From Leptospira perdikensis (GTDB taxonomy: Bacteria > Spirochaetota > Leptospiria > Leptospirales > Leptospiraceae), in assembly GCF_004769575.1 (NCBI RefSeq), contig NZ_RQGA01000007.1:124001-188000 (forward strand): a DNA stretch of 64,000 nt, read 5' to 3'. Position numbers and translations under genes: made by a program. The notes beneath the pieces are model-generated. The model saw only the letters and a list, made by a program, of their open reading frames with translations, had not been told where the DNA came from and did not search any database. Below, in pieces: positions 34,555 to 43,147 of this stretch (the stretch's first letter is position 1; the number at the start of each line of letters is the position of its first letter).

Positions 34555-35649
34555 ATCCACACGGATACTTACCTCGTTTCCAAGAAAATTCCATCGAACC
34601 ACAAACAATTTTTTTAAAATGTGAATCCCACGTCCGCTTGTGACTAACTTTCTATCTGATTCGATAGGGCTTGGAATGAGCCTGGGATTAAAACCTTTTC
34701 CACTATCAATTACGTATACGTCGATGTATTTACGTGATTCGAATACATGAACTGTAATGATGTCCTCTTCTCTTTTCCCACCATGTTCTAGTGCATTGTC
34801 CAGAGTTTCATCCACAAGGATCTGAAACCAAAAACTATCCATAACCGTTCGCCAATTCCTTTTCTCATACAATCCCCAAAGGTTTTCTTTGATGAGTCTT
34901 GAATTAGATCTTGTTGCTGGGATTTGGTCTTCGAATATTTTTGTCGATCTTTCAAATAAAAAAGAAAACGGATGAGTTAAGTAGTCTTCTGTGAAAGAAT
35001 AATGGAACAAAAAGATAACAAAACAAGAAAGAAATAACAAATTCACAAAAAGGAAAAAATGTAAAAAATATTTTGTTGTTAAGGGTATGAGCTCGGGGAA
35101 AAAACAAAGACTTATAAAAAGGATACAAGTAAGTAAGGTAGCTAAATAAATATATTCCATAAACTTTTGAATCGCAGGAAAGTTATACCTGAGTTTGGCG
35201 ATGATCAAATAAGCAAATGCAAAAAACGTAATCGAGTAATAAGCGTTATAATAATATTTCAATAAAATCAAACTAGTCCCAGGATATATTTCGTTTAGGA
35301 TTCCCAAGTCTACAAATAACAACATGATCCCCATTCCGAGTACAAAGGAACAAATGACAACAAGGCGTGGAAAATTGCGAAAGAAAGTTGGAAATTGTAA
35401 TCCAAAGTATAATAGAACAAATGATAAAAAGATCAAATAGGTGGAGAGTGTATGGGGATGGTTAAGAATGTTTTTTTCTAAGAACAAACTATTAGCAAAG
35501 ATTGTCAAATCTCCGATAAAGAAAAAAGCCGCTAAGACAGAAAAACTTGTTTTCATTCTTGTCCGCGGATTCTTTCTAAATGAAACAATGCCGGCAATCA
35601 ATGAAAAACAGGCGGTAACTCCAAATATGATGGATTCAAACAAACTCAT
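34519..35649 (-). CDS. Multi-spanning membrane protein with C-terminal HATPase (anti-sigma-kinase-like) domain
   Basis: 376 residues. About seven membrane helices fill residues 1-225, followed by a GHKL ATPase of the SpoIIAB/RsbW-like class: N box VDETLDNALEHGGK, G1 region VYVIDSGKGFNPRL, G2-like SGRGIHILKKLF. There is no HisKA dimerisation/phospho-His domain, so it is not a classical histidine kinase. A Ser/Thr-type anti-sigma or partner-switch role is plausible. It diverges from the htrA-like protease gene with overlapping start codons (CATG, 35647-35650), which may couple their expression. Confidence 0.7.
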   Translation of the reverse strand: MSLFESIIFGVTACFSLIAGIVSFRKNPRTRMKTSFSVLAAFFFIGDLTIFANSLFLEKNILNHPHTLSTYLIFLSFVLLYFGLQFPTFFRNFPRLVVICSFVLGMGIMLLFVDLGILNEIYPGTSLILLKYYYNAYYSITFFAFAYLIIAKLRYNFPAIQKFMEYIYLATLLTCILFISLCFFPELIPLTTKYFLHFFLFVNLLFLSCFVIFLFHYSFTEDYLTHPFSFLFERSTKIFEDQIPATRSNSRLIKENLWGLYEKRNWRTVMDSFWFQILVDETLDNALEHGGKREEDIITVHVFESRKYIDVYVIDSGKGFNPRLIPSPIESDRKLVTSGRGIHILKKLFVVRWNFLGNEVSIRVDKTKSSDWKSIT

Positions 35650-37135
35650 GCAAAAACAAAAAAAAATTCTCCTCTCCCCATCTCTCTTTGCGAGTACTAT
35701 TTTATTTTTTACGAGTTTATTCCTAAGTCCACTTTATCCTGAAGAAAACAGACAATCCATCGACGAAATCAAGAAATCTGTAGTCCAAATCCGAGTGTTT
35801 TCACAAGCCAAAGACCCCTTCTCTCCCTGGATTTCCTCTGGGATTTCTGCCTCCACTGGCTCTGGGTTTTTAATCTCTCGAAACCGCATCCTCACCAATG
35901 CTCACGTAGTCTCCAACGCCAAATTTATGGAGGCACAAAGGAACAACCAAACCGAATGGTATGAATTGAAAGTTCTATTTATTGCTCATGATTGTGACTT
36001 GGCTCTTCTCGAAGTTGCGGATCCAGAATTTTATACCGATAGTAATTACTTAGAATTAGGGAACTTACCAGAGCTTGCAAGCCCTGTGGATATTATTGGC
36101 TATCCGATTGGCGGTAGCAAAATATCCGTTAGCCGAGGAATTGTTTCTAGGATTGAACAGTCAACCTATGCTCATTCTCAAATCGATAGTCATTTGGTGG
36201 TTCAAGTGGATGCAGCCATCAATCCTGGAAACTCGGGTGGGCCTGCACTACAAAATGGGAAAGTAGTTGGTGTTGCCTTCCAAGCTTCCACCAAAGGAGA
36301 AAACATTGGTTATATCATTCCCACAGGAGTGATCCAACATTTTCTAAAAGATATTGAAGATGGAATTTATCATGGTTACGTCGAATTAGGAATTCAAACA
36401 CAACCTTCCTATTCAGATTCCCATAGGCAATTTTATGGAATTCCTAATTTGGAGGAAGGTGTCTTTGTTACAAAGGTTTTGAAATCAGGTTCTGCTGATG
36501 GACATTTAAAACCAGGAGACTACTTAACAGCAATTGATGGGCGTAAAATTGGGAGAAATGGGAATCTACTTGAAACAAATTCGATCGACTTTCTGGAACT
36601 TGTGGACAACAAGTTTGCGGGTGAAGAGATCCGATTTGATCTGATTCGGGATAAGAAAAAAATTAGTATAAAATTCCCAGCGAAAAAAATGCCACAGATG
36701 GACCACCAAAGGTCAAGGTATGGCGTAGATTACGATTATCTCGTGTTTGGTGGTCTTGTGTTTCAAACAGTCAATCGAGACCTTCTCGAAGCATGGAGTA
36801 AAAACGGACAAACACAAGGTGGAAGTTTACTCGTTTACCGATTTTATGATGCTACAACTCTTTCTGACGGACAGTCAGAAGATGTAGTTTTGTACCGGAA
36901 ATTACCTCATCCGATCAACTCTAATTCTGATTTTTATTTGAATATGGTCGTGGAATCTTTGAATGGAATAAAGATCAAAAATCTAAACCATTTGAAGGAG
37001 ACTGTTCGGTCTTCCACAGAAAAAACCATCCGAATCCAATTTTATGGAATTCAATTACCTATGATTTTGGACCGAGAAGAATCAGAACGGGCTGACCTGG
37101 AAATAAAAAAATCTTACCACCTAACAGGAAACTAA
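35648..37135 (+). CDS. HtrA/Deg-family trypsin-like serine protease with PDZ region
   Basis: About 495 residues from ATG 35648, signal peptide (LLSPSLFASTILFFTSLFLS). Catalytic triad: His86 in ILTNAHVVS, Asp117 in HDCDLALLEV, Ser196 in NPGNSGGPAL. Then a PDZ domain (about 270-390: GVFVTKVLKSGSADGHLKPGDYLTAIDG) and a further C-terminal region that may hold a second degenerate PDZ. Predicted periplasmic quality-control protease. The next gene, 4 bases downstream, is a paralogue without a catalytic site. Longer in-frame upstream extension lies inside the divergent gene and is rejected. Confidence 0.9.
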   Translation: MQKQKKILLSPSLFASTILFFTSLFLSPLYPEENRQSIDEIKKSVVQIRVFSQAKDPFSPWISSGISASTGSGFLISRNRILTNAHVVSNAKFMEAQRNNQTEWYELKVLFIAHDCDLALLEVADPEFYTDSNYLELGNLPELASPVDIIGYPIGGSKISVSRGIVSRIEQSTYAHSQIDSHLVVQVDAAINPGNSGGPALQNGKVVGVAFQASTKGENIGYIIPTGVIQHFLKDIEDGIYHGYVELGIQTQPSYSDSHRQFYGIPNLEEGVFVTKVLKSGSADGHLKPGDYLTAIDGRKIGRNGNLLETNSIDFLELVDNKFAGEEIRFDLIRDKKKISIKFPAKKMPQMDHQRSRYGVDYDYLVFGGLVFQTVNRDLLEAWSKNGQTQGGSLLVYRFYDATTLSDGQSEDVVLYRKLPHPINSNSDFYLNMVVESLNGIKIKNLNHLKETVRSSTEKTIRIQFYGIQLPMILDREESERADLEIKKSYHLTGN

Positions 37136-37139
37136 TTTA

Positions 37140-38615
37140 ATGTTATTCTTAAATAGAAATTCTATAATCTTTTTTATTTTCTTAATATCTTTGACAGGAC
37201 AATTAATTGGAAAATCGATTCCGGTGGCAATGACGGATGCATCTATTCTCCAAGTCAAAGTAACCGTTCAGTATCCCCATTTTCTCCAACCTTGGAGGTT
37301 TAAAAATCCTGAGGTTCGTCATTCCACCGGAATCTATATTGGCGAAAATCAAATTTTAATCCCAGCCCAAGCAGTTTATTTTTATACAAGTATTGAAATC
37401 AAAAAACCCGATTCGCTGAAAGTATATACAGCCGAATTAGAACGATTAGATCCGGACTTAGGACTCGCCATTTTAAAATTGAATGATCCGAATGTTTCTA
37501 AAGACCTAAAGGCAGTTGTTTTTCCAAACGAATTATTTTTACCGGGTACTGGCCTCGTAATGGAAAGTAAAGACCAACGGACCTTGGAAGAAAAGAAAAT
37601 TCGAATGTTAAGGTTAGATATAGATTCGTATTCTAGTGGTTATGTGGAACTTCCCTTTATAGAAATCCAATCCGAAGAAAAACTAGATGGTGTGGGCGAA
37701 CTCATCGTGGATGCTACTGCGAGAATCCCCCAAGGTATTTTATACCAATTCAAAGAAAATAATACGGGAAGAGTAATCCCTTCATTTTCTATCAAACATT
37801 TCATTGAAGGAAAACCATTTCCGTTTAAAGGATTTCGATTTAAACCTTTAACGGATACGGCAACCAGAAACCACTACGGATTACGAAAGGATGATTTAGG
37901 TGTACTTGTAGCAGAAATTTATCCAGGATCTTCTGCGGATGGGGTTTTACAATTAGAGGATGTATTACTTGAAGTTTCTAATTGTAAAATAGATCCTAAA
38001 GGTTACTTTGATCATCCAAAATTTGGGAAACTAAATGTATCTTATTTATTTCATAATACCAACGATGCAGACTCTCAATTCGGAAAAAAAATAAAACTAA
38101 AAGTATTTAGAAATAAAAAACCAATATCCCTTGAATTAGATTTAAAACCACTCCCAGAGTCTGCTATTCGAATTCCACATGGGAACTCCAGGTTTCAAAC
38201 TCCCAAATATTTAATGTTAGCAGGTATTATTTTCCAAGAACTTTCGGAACAATATTTAACAGAACATGGGAACCAGTGGCGGAATCGAGTAAATAAAGAA
38301 CTACTTTACTTAAACGATTTTTACCGTATCAAAAGAAATACAAACGAAGGAAAAGTAGTATTTTTGTCCCAAGTATTACCACTGTCAGGAAATAAAGCTT
38401 ACCACACAGCTCACCAAATGATTCTAAAAACTGTAAATGGAACTCCCATCCAATCTCTCACACAATTACAAAATTTTGTACGCGATTCAGATTCAACTTA
38501 CATTCGTTTTGTGATGTCTGATGGATTCGAACTTATTTTTAAAAAACCAGAGATCCAAACACTCAATGCAGAAGCAAAACAAAGTTTTCAGATTCCAAAG
38601 GATTCTAATTTTTAA
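37140..38615 (+). CDS. Catalytically dead HtrA-like paralogue (pseudoprotease)
   Basis: 491 residues with a signal peptide (SIIFFIFLISLTGQLIG). It aligns along its length with the upstream HtrA: STGIYIGENQILIPAQAV against GSGFLISRNRILTNAHVV, LDPDLGLAIL against HDCDLALL, VDATARIPQGILYQF against VDAAINPGNSGGPAL, then the PDZ (GVLVAEIYPGSSADGVLQLEDVLLEV). The catalytic His is Gln77 and the NSGG serine motif is gone; only the Asp survives. A folded, non-proteolytic regulator or scaffold is likely rather than a decaying gene, since the frame is intact. Stop overlaps the convergent GT-C-like gene by 4 bases. Confidence 0.85.
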   Translation: MLFLNRNSIIFFIFLISLTGQLIGKSIPVAMTDASILQVKVTVQYPHFLQPWRFKNPEVRHSTGIYIGENQILIPAQAVYFYTSIEIKKPDSLKVYTAELERLDPDLGLAILKLNDPNVSKDLKAVVFPNELFLPGTGLVMESKDQRTLEEKKIRMLRLDIDSYSSGYVELPFIEIQSEEKLDGVGELIVDATARIPQGILYQFKENNTGRVIPSFSIKHFIEGKPFPFKGFRFKPLTDTATRNHYGLRKDDLGVLVAEIYPGSSADGVLQLEDVLLEVSNCKIDPKGYFDHPKFGKLNVSYLFHNTNDADSQFGKKIKLKVFRNKKPISLELDLKPLPESAIRIPHGNSRFQTPKYLMLAGIIFQELSEQYLTEHGNQWRNRVNKELLYLNDFYRIKRNTNEGKVVFLSQVLPLSGNKAYHTAHQMILKTVNGTPIQSLTQLQNFVRDSDSTYIRFVMSDGFELIFKKPEIQTLNAEAKQSFQIPKDSNF

Positions 38616-39841
38616 AATCCTATTTGGTAACCCAATTGTTTAGAAATGAGTAAAACTTTTACGAGAAATAAAACAAGAATGAATAAAGTGAATAGTATAT
38701 ATTCTTGTTTGCGAATCGTTTTATCTTCATTCATCAACAATAATAATACCGGAATCGAAAGCGTAAACATACGAGAGACATTTTCATAAACTGACCAAAA
38801 ATGGTAATATCCAGCCGTGCCCACCATAAACATAACTAACAAAAATGAAATTCGAAATTCCCAACCTTTGCGAACTTGACCCGTAAAAGGCAAAAACAAT
38901 CCCAGAAAAAATAAAATAAGAAGTGGAAACCTTGAAAATAGCCGAGCCAAGTCTTTCCAATTAGTACCACTGGCAACTTGTCTCCAAATAGATTCCATAT
39001 AGGAAATAAGTCCCTCAAATGGCAGAATAAAATCGGTAAGCCGACCCGGTCTCCAATTCGGGAAACGGTATGCCAAATACAAATGCCAACAAACAGGAAT
39101 GATCAGTACAGAACCAACTACAAAAATCCGTTTCCAATCTTTTCGGAAAAGAGCGGCAAGACCTAAGGGAAATAACAAAAACAAAGCAGGTTCTTTAGTT
39201 AAAATGGCCAAACTTGAAAGCAAAATAAAAGGGAAATAATTTTCTTTTACATAATAATAGTAAGCTATAACAAGGATCGATACCATTACTGTATCACTTA
39301 CGAGTACATAATAACTTCCCAAAGCAAAAGGACTTAGAAGATATAAAATGGCAAAAGGTTTTGTATCTTCATTCAAAAGCCGACGTAAATAGAAATAAGA
39401 AATGATTGTTAAAACAATATTCCAAAAGTACATCCCAAATATTGCTGCAGATTTACCCAAAAATCCAAACAAAGCAATTAACAAAGGATAGCCGATTCGC
39501 GGTGCCCGGTAGGATTCATCAAAACCTTTTGGCCAATTGAGATTAAATTCAGAAAGTGGTCTTGAGAAATAATAGAAGATTTGGCCATCATAACCCGCAC
39601 CTAAATCTCCCTTTTCTCCTTTGAATAAAACTGCTTTTTCCGGTGTTTCTGTTTGGTTTTGTAAAGCAAATTCATAACCAAAGTTCACCATAGAACTCGG
39701 ATTCCATTCATACTTTTTCCAATACCCTAAAGCGGAAATTCCCCAGATGAGAAAAAAAGACAACACAGTAAGCCACTGTTTCGAATTAAAAAACAAAAAT
39801 ATTGGTAATAGACGTTTGAATACCATCGGTTTTGACTCCAA
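38612..39841 (-). CDS. Multi-spanning membrane protein, GT-C glycosyltransferase-like
   Basis: 409 residues with about ten or more membrane helices. The first extracytoplasmic loop contains GDLGAGYDGQIFYYFSRPLS, a feature of GT-C or glycopolymer-formation proteins (Asp-Gly-Gln near the start). Last gene of the minus-strand glycan operon, its start abutting the stop of the SGNH-like gene. Probably transfers or assembles a sugar on a lipid carrier on the outer face of the inner membrane; that is inference from context and topology. Confidence 0.6.
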   Translation of the reverse strand: MESKPMVFKRLLPIFLFFNSKQWLTVLSFFLIWGISALGYWKKYEWNPSSMVNFGYEFALQNQTETPEKAVLFKGEKGDLGAGYDGQIFYYFSRPLSEFNLNWPKGFDESYRAPRIGYPLLIALFGFLGKSAAIFGMYFWNIVLTIISYFYLRRLLNEDTKPFAILYLLSPFALGSYYVLVSDTVMVSILVIAYYYYVKENYFPFILLSSLAILTKEPALFLLFPLGLAALFRKDWKRIFVVGSVLIIPVCWHLYLAYRFPNWRPGRLTDFILPFEGLISYMESIWRQVASGTNWKDLARLFSRFPLLILFFLGLFLPFTGQVRKGWEFRISFLLVMFMVGTAGYYHFWSVYENVSRMFTLSIPVLLLLMNEDKTIRKQEYILFTLFILVLFLVKVLLISKQLGYQIGF

Positions 39842-41410
39842 CTAAGGATTTGAATTTGAAATTTTAGACTCTACTGACTGAGAAAAAACAGAGTTATAAT
39901 AATTGGCACCTTCGTATGTTAGATGATGCGGATCAAAAAAGTAACGAACATCACTTACTGCGTCCGTATGATCAATCAATGTTTGACCTCGAGTTTCCAA
40001 ATGAGATTTTAATTTGGAAATCCAATCCTGTCTCCACTTTGAATTTTTATAAAAGGCAAATTCAATTGGATTTTCAGGGCTTAAAACCAATACAAAAGGA
40101 ACTTTGTGTTCGTAAAAATAATCAGAGATTCTGAGGATTCGATCAAATTCGGGCCACGGGGAGAAGGATATAGTGTTTACATTTTTTTTGGCTTCCCGAA
40201 CAAAATGTAACCGCCAAAGTTCATTTCTAGTTCCTGCATCACGGATCATACGTTCAAAGTAGTCTTCTTTAAAGTCCGCAGTTGTCATTGTTACTAAACG
40301 TGTATCATCCCAATAACTACCGCGAGAGTAGGAACGATTTTCAAACTTTGAGTTTTTACAAAAAAAATGCGATAACCGAACACCGACAGATTCATCTCGC
40401 CCATACCGAATGAGGTTCACCTCTTTTGCAGAAGGTAATTCAGATAGAACTTGGATTTGTACCACGGACCAGTCCATTGAATTTTGAACTAACGATCCCC
40501 AATCCAGATCATTCCAACCGGAATGATCAAAGGTTTTTTCTATTTCCTGAATCGACATTTGATTGGAAAAAAAGTTTTTATCTTTAAAAAAACGAAACTT
40601 TAATTTTGTTTTTGGCTTTTGAATGAAGATGGACTCTTTTGATTTTTTTTCCGAACAAGTTAAAGTTGCAGTCTCTTTAGTCCATCCTTTAGACCAAATC
40701 CCTTCTATTGGTTTTTCCCCTTGGTAGAGATGATATTTTCTACCACTACGAAAGTGATTGTCTATATAAACTTCTATTGGATCCCAGAAGAAAACACGAA
40801 ATCGACTTACATAAAATAATGATTTGGTGGCAAGTTTAGAGATGGTTTTTCTTGGTAACTCTATCCAATGATCATTTAAGTATGCTTTAGGATAAATTGT
40901 TTTTGCAGGATATCTTTCCCCAAATTCTTTTACCCATTTTTCCTCATCAAAATGGAATTTCCCGTCCATCGGCGTCTGGTATTCCCACTGTAAATCCGCA
41001 AAATTGTGTATATACACCACTAAATTAGGATGGGAAATTAAAAGATTTTCTTTATAATAATCCAGATCCGTTGGCGCCATGGCCACATGTGAAAAAAAAG
41101 AATATTTAGTTTTGGGATTTACTTTTTGGTTCAAAAGGTCTGGTAATACCGAATACAAAGCAACAGAACTTCCGGCAATGATGGTTCGATGTTTGTCTTC
41201 TGAAGACTGCAATTCTTTTGTTTTGTGAATGAAATTATACCATGGAGAAGAATCCCATTCTGTTTCATTTGGGAACAAAAAATATAGGTCGAAAAAAAAC
41301 AATCGATCCAAAAAGAAAACCCCACCAAACAAACTGCAGGTGATGATAAAAACCTTCCATTTCAGTCCGAAACGGGATTTGTTTAGGGGTATTGTGGGAT
41401 CAGTTTCCAT
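39842..41410 (-). CDS. Membrane-anchored SGNH-like / DUF1574-like protein of glycan operon
   Basis: 522 residues. One N-terminal membrane anchor (about 14-34: WKVFIITCSLFGGVFFLDRLF), rest extracytoplasmic. The segment RTIIAGSSVALYSVLPDLL resembles SGNH block I (GSS) and the C-terminal FDPHHLTYEGANYYNSVF resembles the Asp-x-x-His block V. Such proteins include AlgX- or DltD-like acetyl/alanyl transfer partners, so acylation or decoration of a surface glycan is a reasonable inference. It overlaps the upstream GT2 gene by 28 bases and abuts the GT-C gene. Confidence 0.6.
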   Translation of the reverse strand: METDPTIPLNKSRFGLKWKVFIITCSLFGGVFFLDRLFFFDLYFLFPNETEWDSSPWYNFIHKTKELQSSEDKHRTIIAGSSVALYSVLPDLLNQKVNPKTKYSFFSHVAMAPTDLDYYKENLLISHPNLVVYIHNFADLQWEYQTPMDGKFHFDEEKWVKEFGERYPAKTIYPKAYLNDHWIELPRKTISKLATKSLFYVSRFRVFFWDPIEVYIDNHFRSGRKYHLYQGEKPIEGIWSKGWTKETATLTCSEKKSKESIFIQKPKTKLKFRFFKDKNFFSNQMSIQEIEKTFDHSGWNDLDWGSLVQNSMDWSVVQIQVLSELPSAKEVNLIRYGRDESVGVRLSHFFCKNSKFENRSYSRGSYWDDTRLVTMTTADFKEDYFERMIRDAGTRNELWRLHFVREAKKNVNTISFSPWPEFDRILRISDYFYEHKVPFVLVLSPENPIEFAFYKNSKWRQDWISKLKSHLETRGQTLIDHTDAVSDVRYFFDPHHLTYEGANYYNSVFSQSVESKISNSNP

Positions 41411-42105
41411 TTTCGTAACAAAAGTTTCTTAGCAAATTGGATTGCCAGTTTTAATACCTTTCGGTTAAAACTACTATTCGAAAAGATATAACGAATTGAT
41501 AATTCTTTAATAGAACCACCATTGTTTGATACAATCGATAACGCTTCCATATGAAAGTCAAAGGCAACGGATTCCAAAGGATATGTTGCAATTTTTTCAA
41601 ACATAGGTTTCGAATATCGTCTGTATCCGCTAGTGCAGTCTCGTAAACCAGCTCCCAAAAGATTCAAAATTCCCTTGGAAAGGCAGTAGTTCATTACTTT
41701 GGCAGCAAGCCAAGAAATAAACCTACGATAAATAGGAACGTTAACAGTAGAAGTTCTAGAGCCAATGACCAAATCACACTCAGGAAAGGATTGGAACTCT
41801 TTCAGATAACTAGCGTCATGTGACAGGCCGGCATCCATAGTGATGACCCAGTCGTATCCTTTTTCCACGGCATATTTCATTCCATCCTGAATGCCTTTTG
41901 GAATATGAGTATTTTTTTCATGTCGAATGACGTGAAGGCGTTTTCCAAATTCTTTCTGTAGTTTGGCCAAGATAGTTGGTGTAGAATCCTTACTGGCATC
42001 ATCCGTTACTGAAACATCTGCATAGACAATGGCACCCCGCACCACCTCTTCGATGGTTTCAGCTTCATTGTATGCGGGGATGATGACCAAAGTTTTATTT
42101 GCCAT
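41383..42105 (-). CDS. Glycosyltransferase family 2 (dolichyl-phosphate-mannose-synthase-like)
   Basis: About 240 residues from ATG 42105, preceded by GGAAAG; a longer in-frame start at 42147 lacks that support. GT-A motifs: TLVIIPAYNEAETIEEVV, acidic DASKDSTPTIL and YDWVITMDAGLSHD. LGAGLRDCTSGYRRYSK and VAFDFHMEALSIV are typical of polyprenol-phosphate mannose synthase. Predicted to load a sugar onto undecaprenyl phosphate on the inner face of the membrane. It lacks the C-terminal membrane helices of longer relatives. One base separates it from the epimerase gene. Confidence 0.85.
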   Translation of the reverse strand: MANKTLVIIPAYNEAETIEEVVRGAIVYADVSVTDDASKDSTPTILAKLQKEFGKRLHVIRHEKNTHIPKGIQDGMKYAVEKGYDWVITMDAGLSHDASYLKEFQSFPECDLVIGSRTSTVNVPIYRRFISWLAAKVMNYCLSKGILNLLGAGLRDCTSGYRRYSKPMFEKIATYPLESVAFDFHMEALSIVSNNGGSIKELSIRYIFSNSSFNRKVLKLAIQFAKKLLLRKWKLIPQYP

Positions 42106-42106
42106 A

Positions 42107-43147
42107 CTACTTTCCAGAGATATTGAATACGTCTTTGTTTGCTTCAATCCATTTTAGGAGTCGAGTGACACCTTCTTTTGGCAAAATTTTTGGATTGAAT
42201 CCGAATTTTTTTGCTTCTTTGATGTCGCAAATAAAATAACGCATGTCACCTGGTCTTTCGACCTCAAAAAGGATTTCTTGTTTTTTACCGAGAATTTCGC
42301 CAATCAGATGAATACATTCCAAAAGTGAAATTTTATGAGGACTTGCTCCACCAATATTGTACACACCAGGAATTGGGTTTTTAAAAAACTCTAAATAAGA
42401 CTTAGCGCCATCTTCTGCATGTAAGATATCTCTTGTTTGTTTTCCTGTTCCAAAAATTCGAAGTGGAAGCCCAAACACCGAACGGATTGCAAAATTTGCG
42501 ACCCAACCATGATCTTCACCACCAAACTGGCGCTCGCCGTAAATTCCAGTGAATCGAAAACTAGCAGCTTTCACTCCATACATATCTGTATATGATCTTA
42601 CATAGTGTTCCGCACTCATTTTAGATGCGTGGAGAGGAGAAATTTGACCCACCATTGTTGGTTGTTCCACCGAAATTTCCACAGGATTTCTTTCGTAAGA
42701 AGTTTTACCTTCCGTCAAACTATCATTAATGGAGTTTCCGTATACGTGGATGGAAGATGTATTCACAACAGGGATTTTGTGTTTTCTCGCCGCTTCCATC
42801 ACATTAAAAGTTCCAATTACGTTTGTTGAAAAATCTAATTCAGGGTCTTCCCAGGAAATTGTCATAGCAGGTTGAGCTGCAGTGTGAATGATATAATCAC
42901 AATCCGCCGAACGGTCCATTAAATGTTCTAAATTTCGAATGTCACCTTTAACCATAGTGACACCAATTGATTTTAAATAATTCCAGTTATAATCTCGAGT
43001 GGCATCACTACCATAACCAGTTCGTTTTAATTCATATTTGGTCATGTTGTCAAAACTAACTACATCCCAACCTTCTTTACGAAATAATTCACAAACATGG
43101 GATCCTAAAAATCCACATCCGCCTGTTACCAATACTTTATTCGCCAT
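42107..43147 (-). CDS. NAD-dependent nucleotide-sugar epimerase/dehydratase (SDR)
   Basis: 346 residues. Rossmann motif VLVTGGCGFLGSHVCELF at the N-terminus. The substrate part has DYIIHTAAQPAMTISWEDPE, MVGQISPLHASKMSAEHYV (catalytic lysine in SKMSAEHY; the usual YxxxK Tyr is not in its standard place) and FRFTGIYGERQFGGEDHGWV. The pattern is close to CDP-paratose/tyvelose epimerase-like SDRs. Makes a nucleotide sugar for the glycan operon. It overlaps the nucleotidyltransferase gene by 11 bases. Exact substrate unknown. Confidence 0.85.
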   Translation of the reverse strand: MANKVLVTGGCGFLGSHVCELFRKEGWDVVSFDNMTKYELKRTGYGSDATRDYNWNYLKSIGVTMVKGDIRNLEHLMDRSADCDYIIHTAAQPAMTISWEDPELDFSTNVIGTFNVMEAARKHKIPVVNTSSIHVYGNSINDSLTEGKTSYERNPVEISVEQPTMVGQISPLHASKMSAEHYVRSYTDMYGVKAASFRFTGIYGERQFGGEDHGWVANFAIRSVFGLPLRIFGTGKQTRDILHAEDGAKSYLEFFKNPIPGVYNIGGASPHKISLLECIHLIGEILGKKQEILFEVERPGDMRYFICDIKEAKKFGFNPKILPKEGVTRLLKWIEANKDVFNISGK

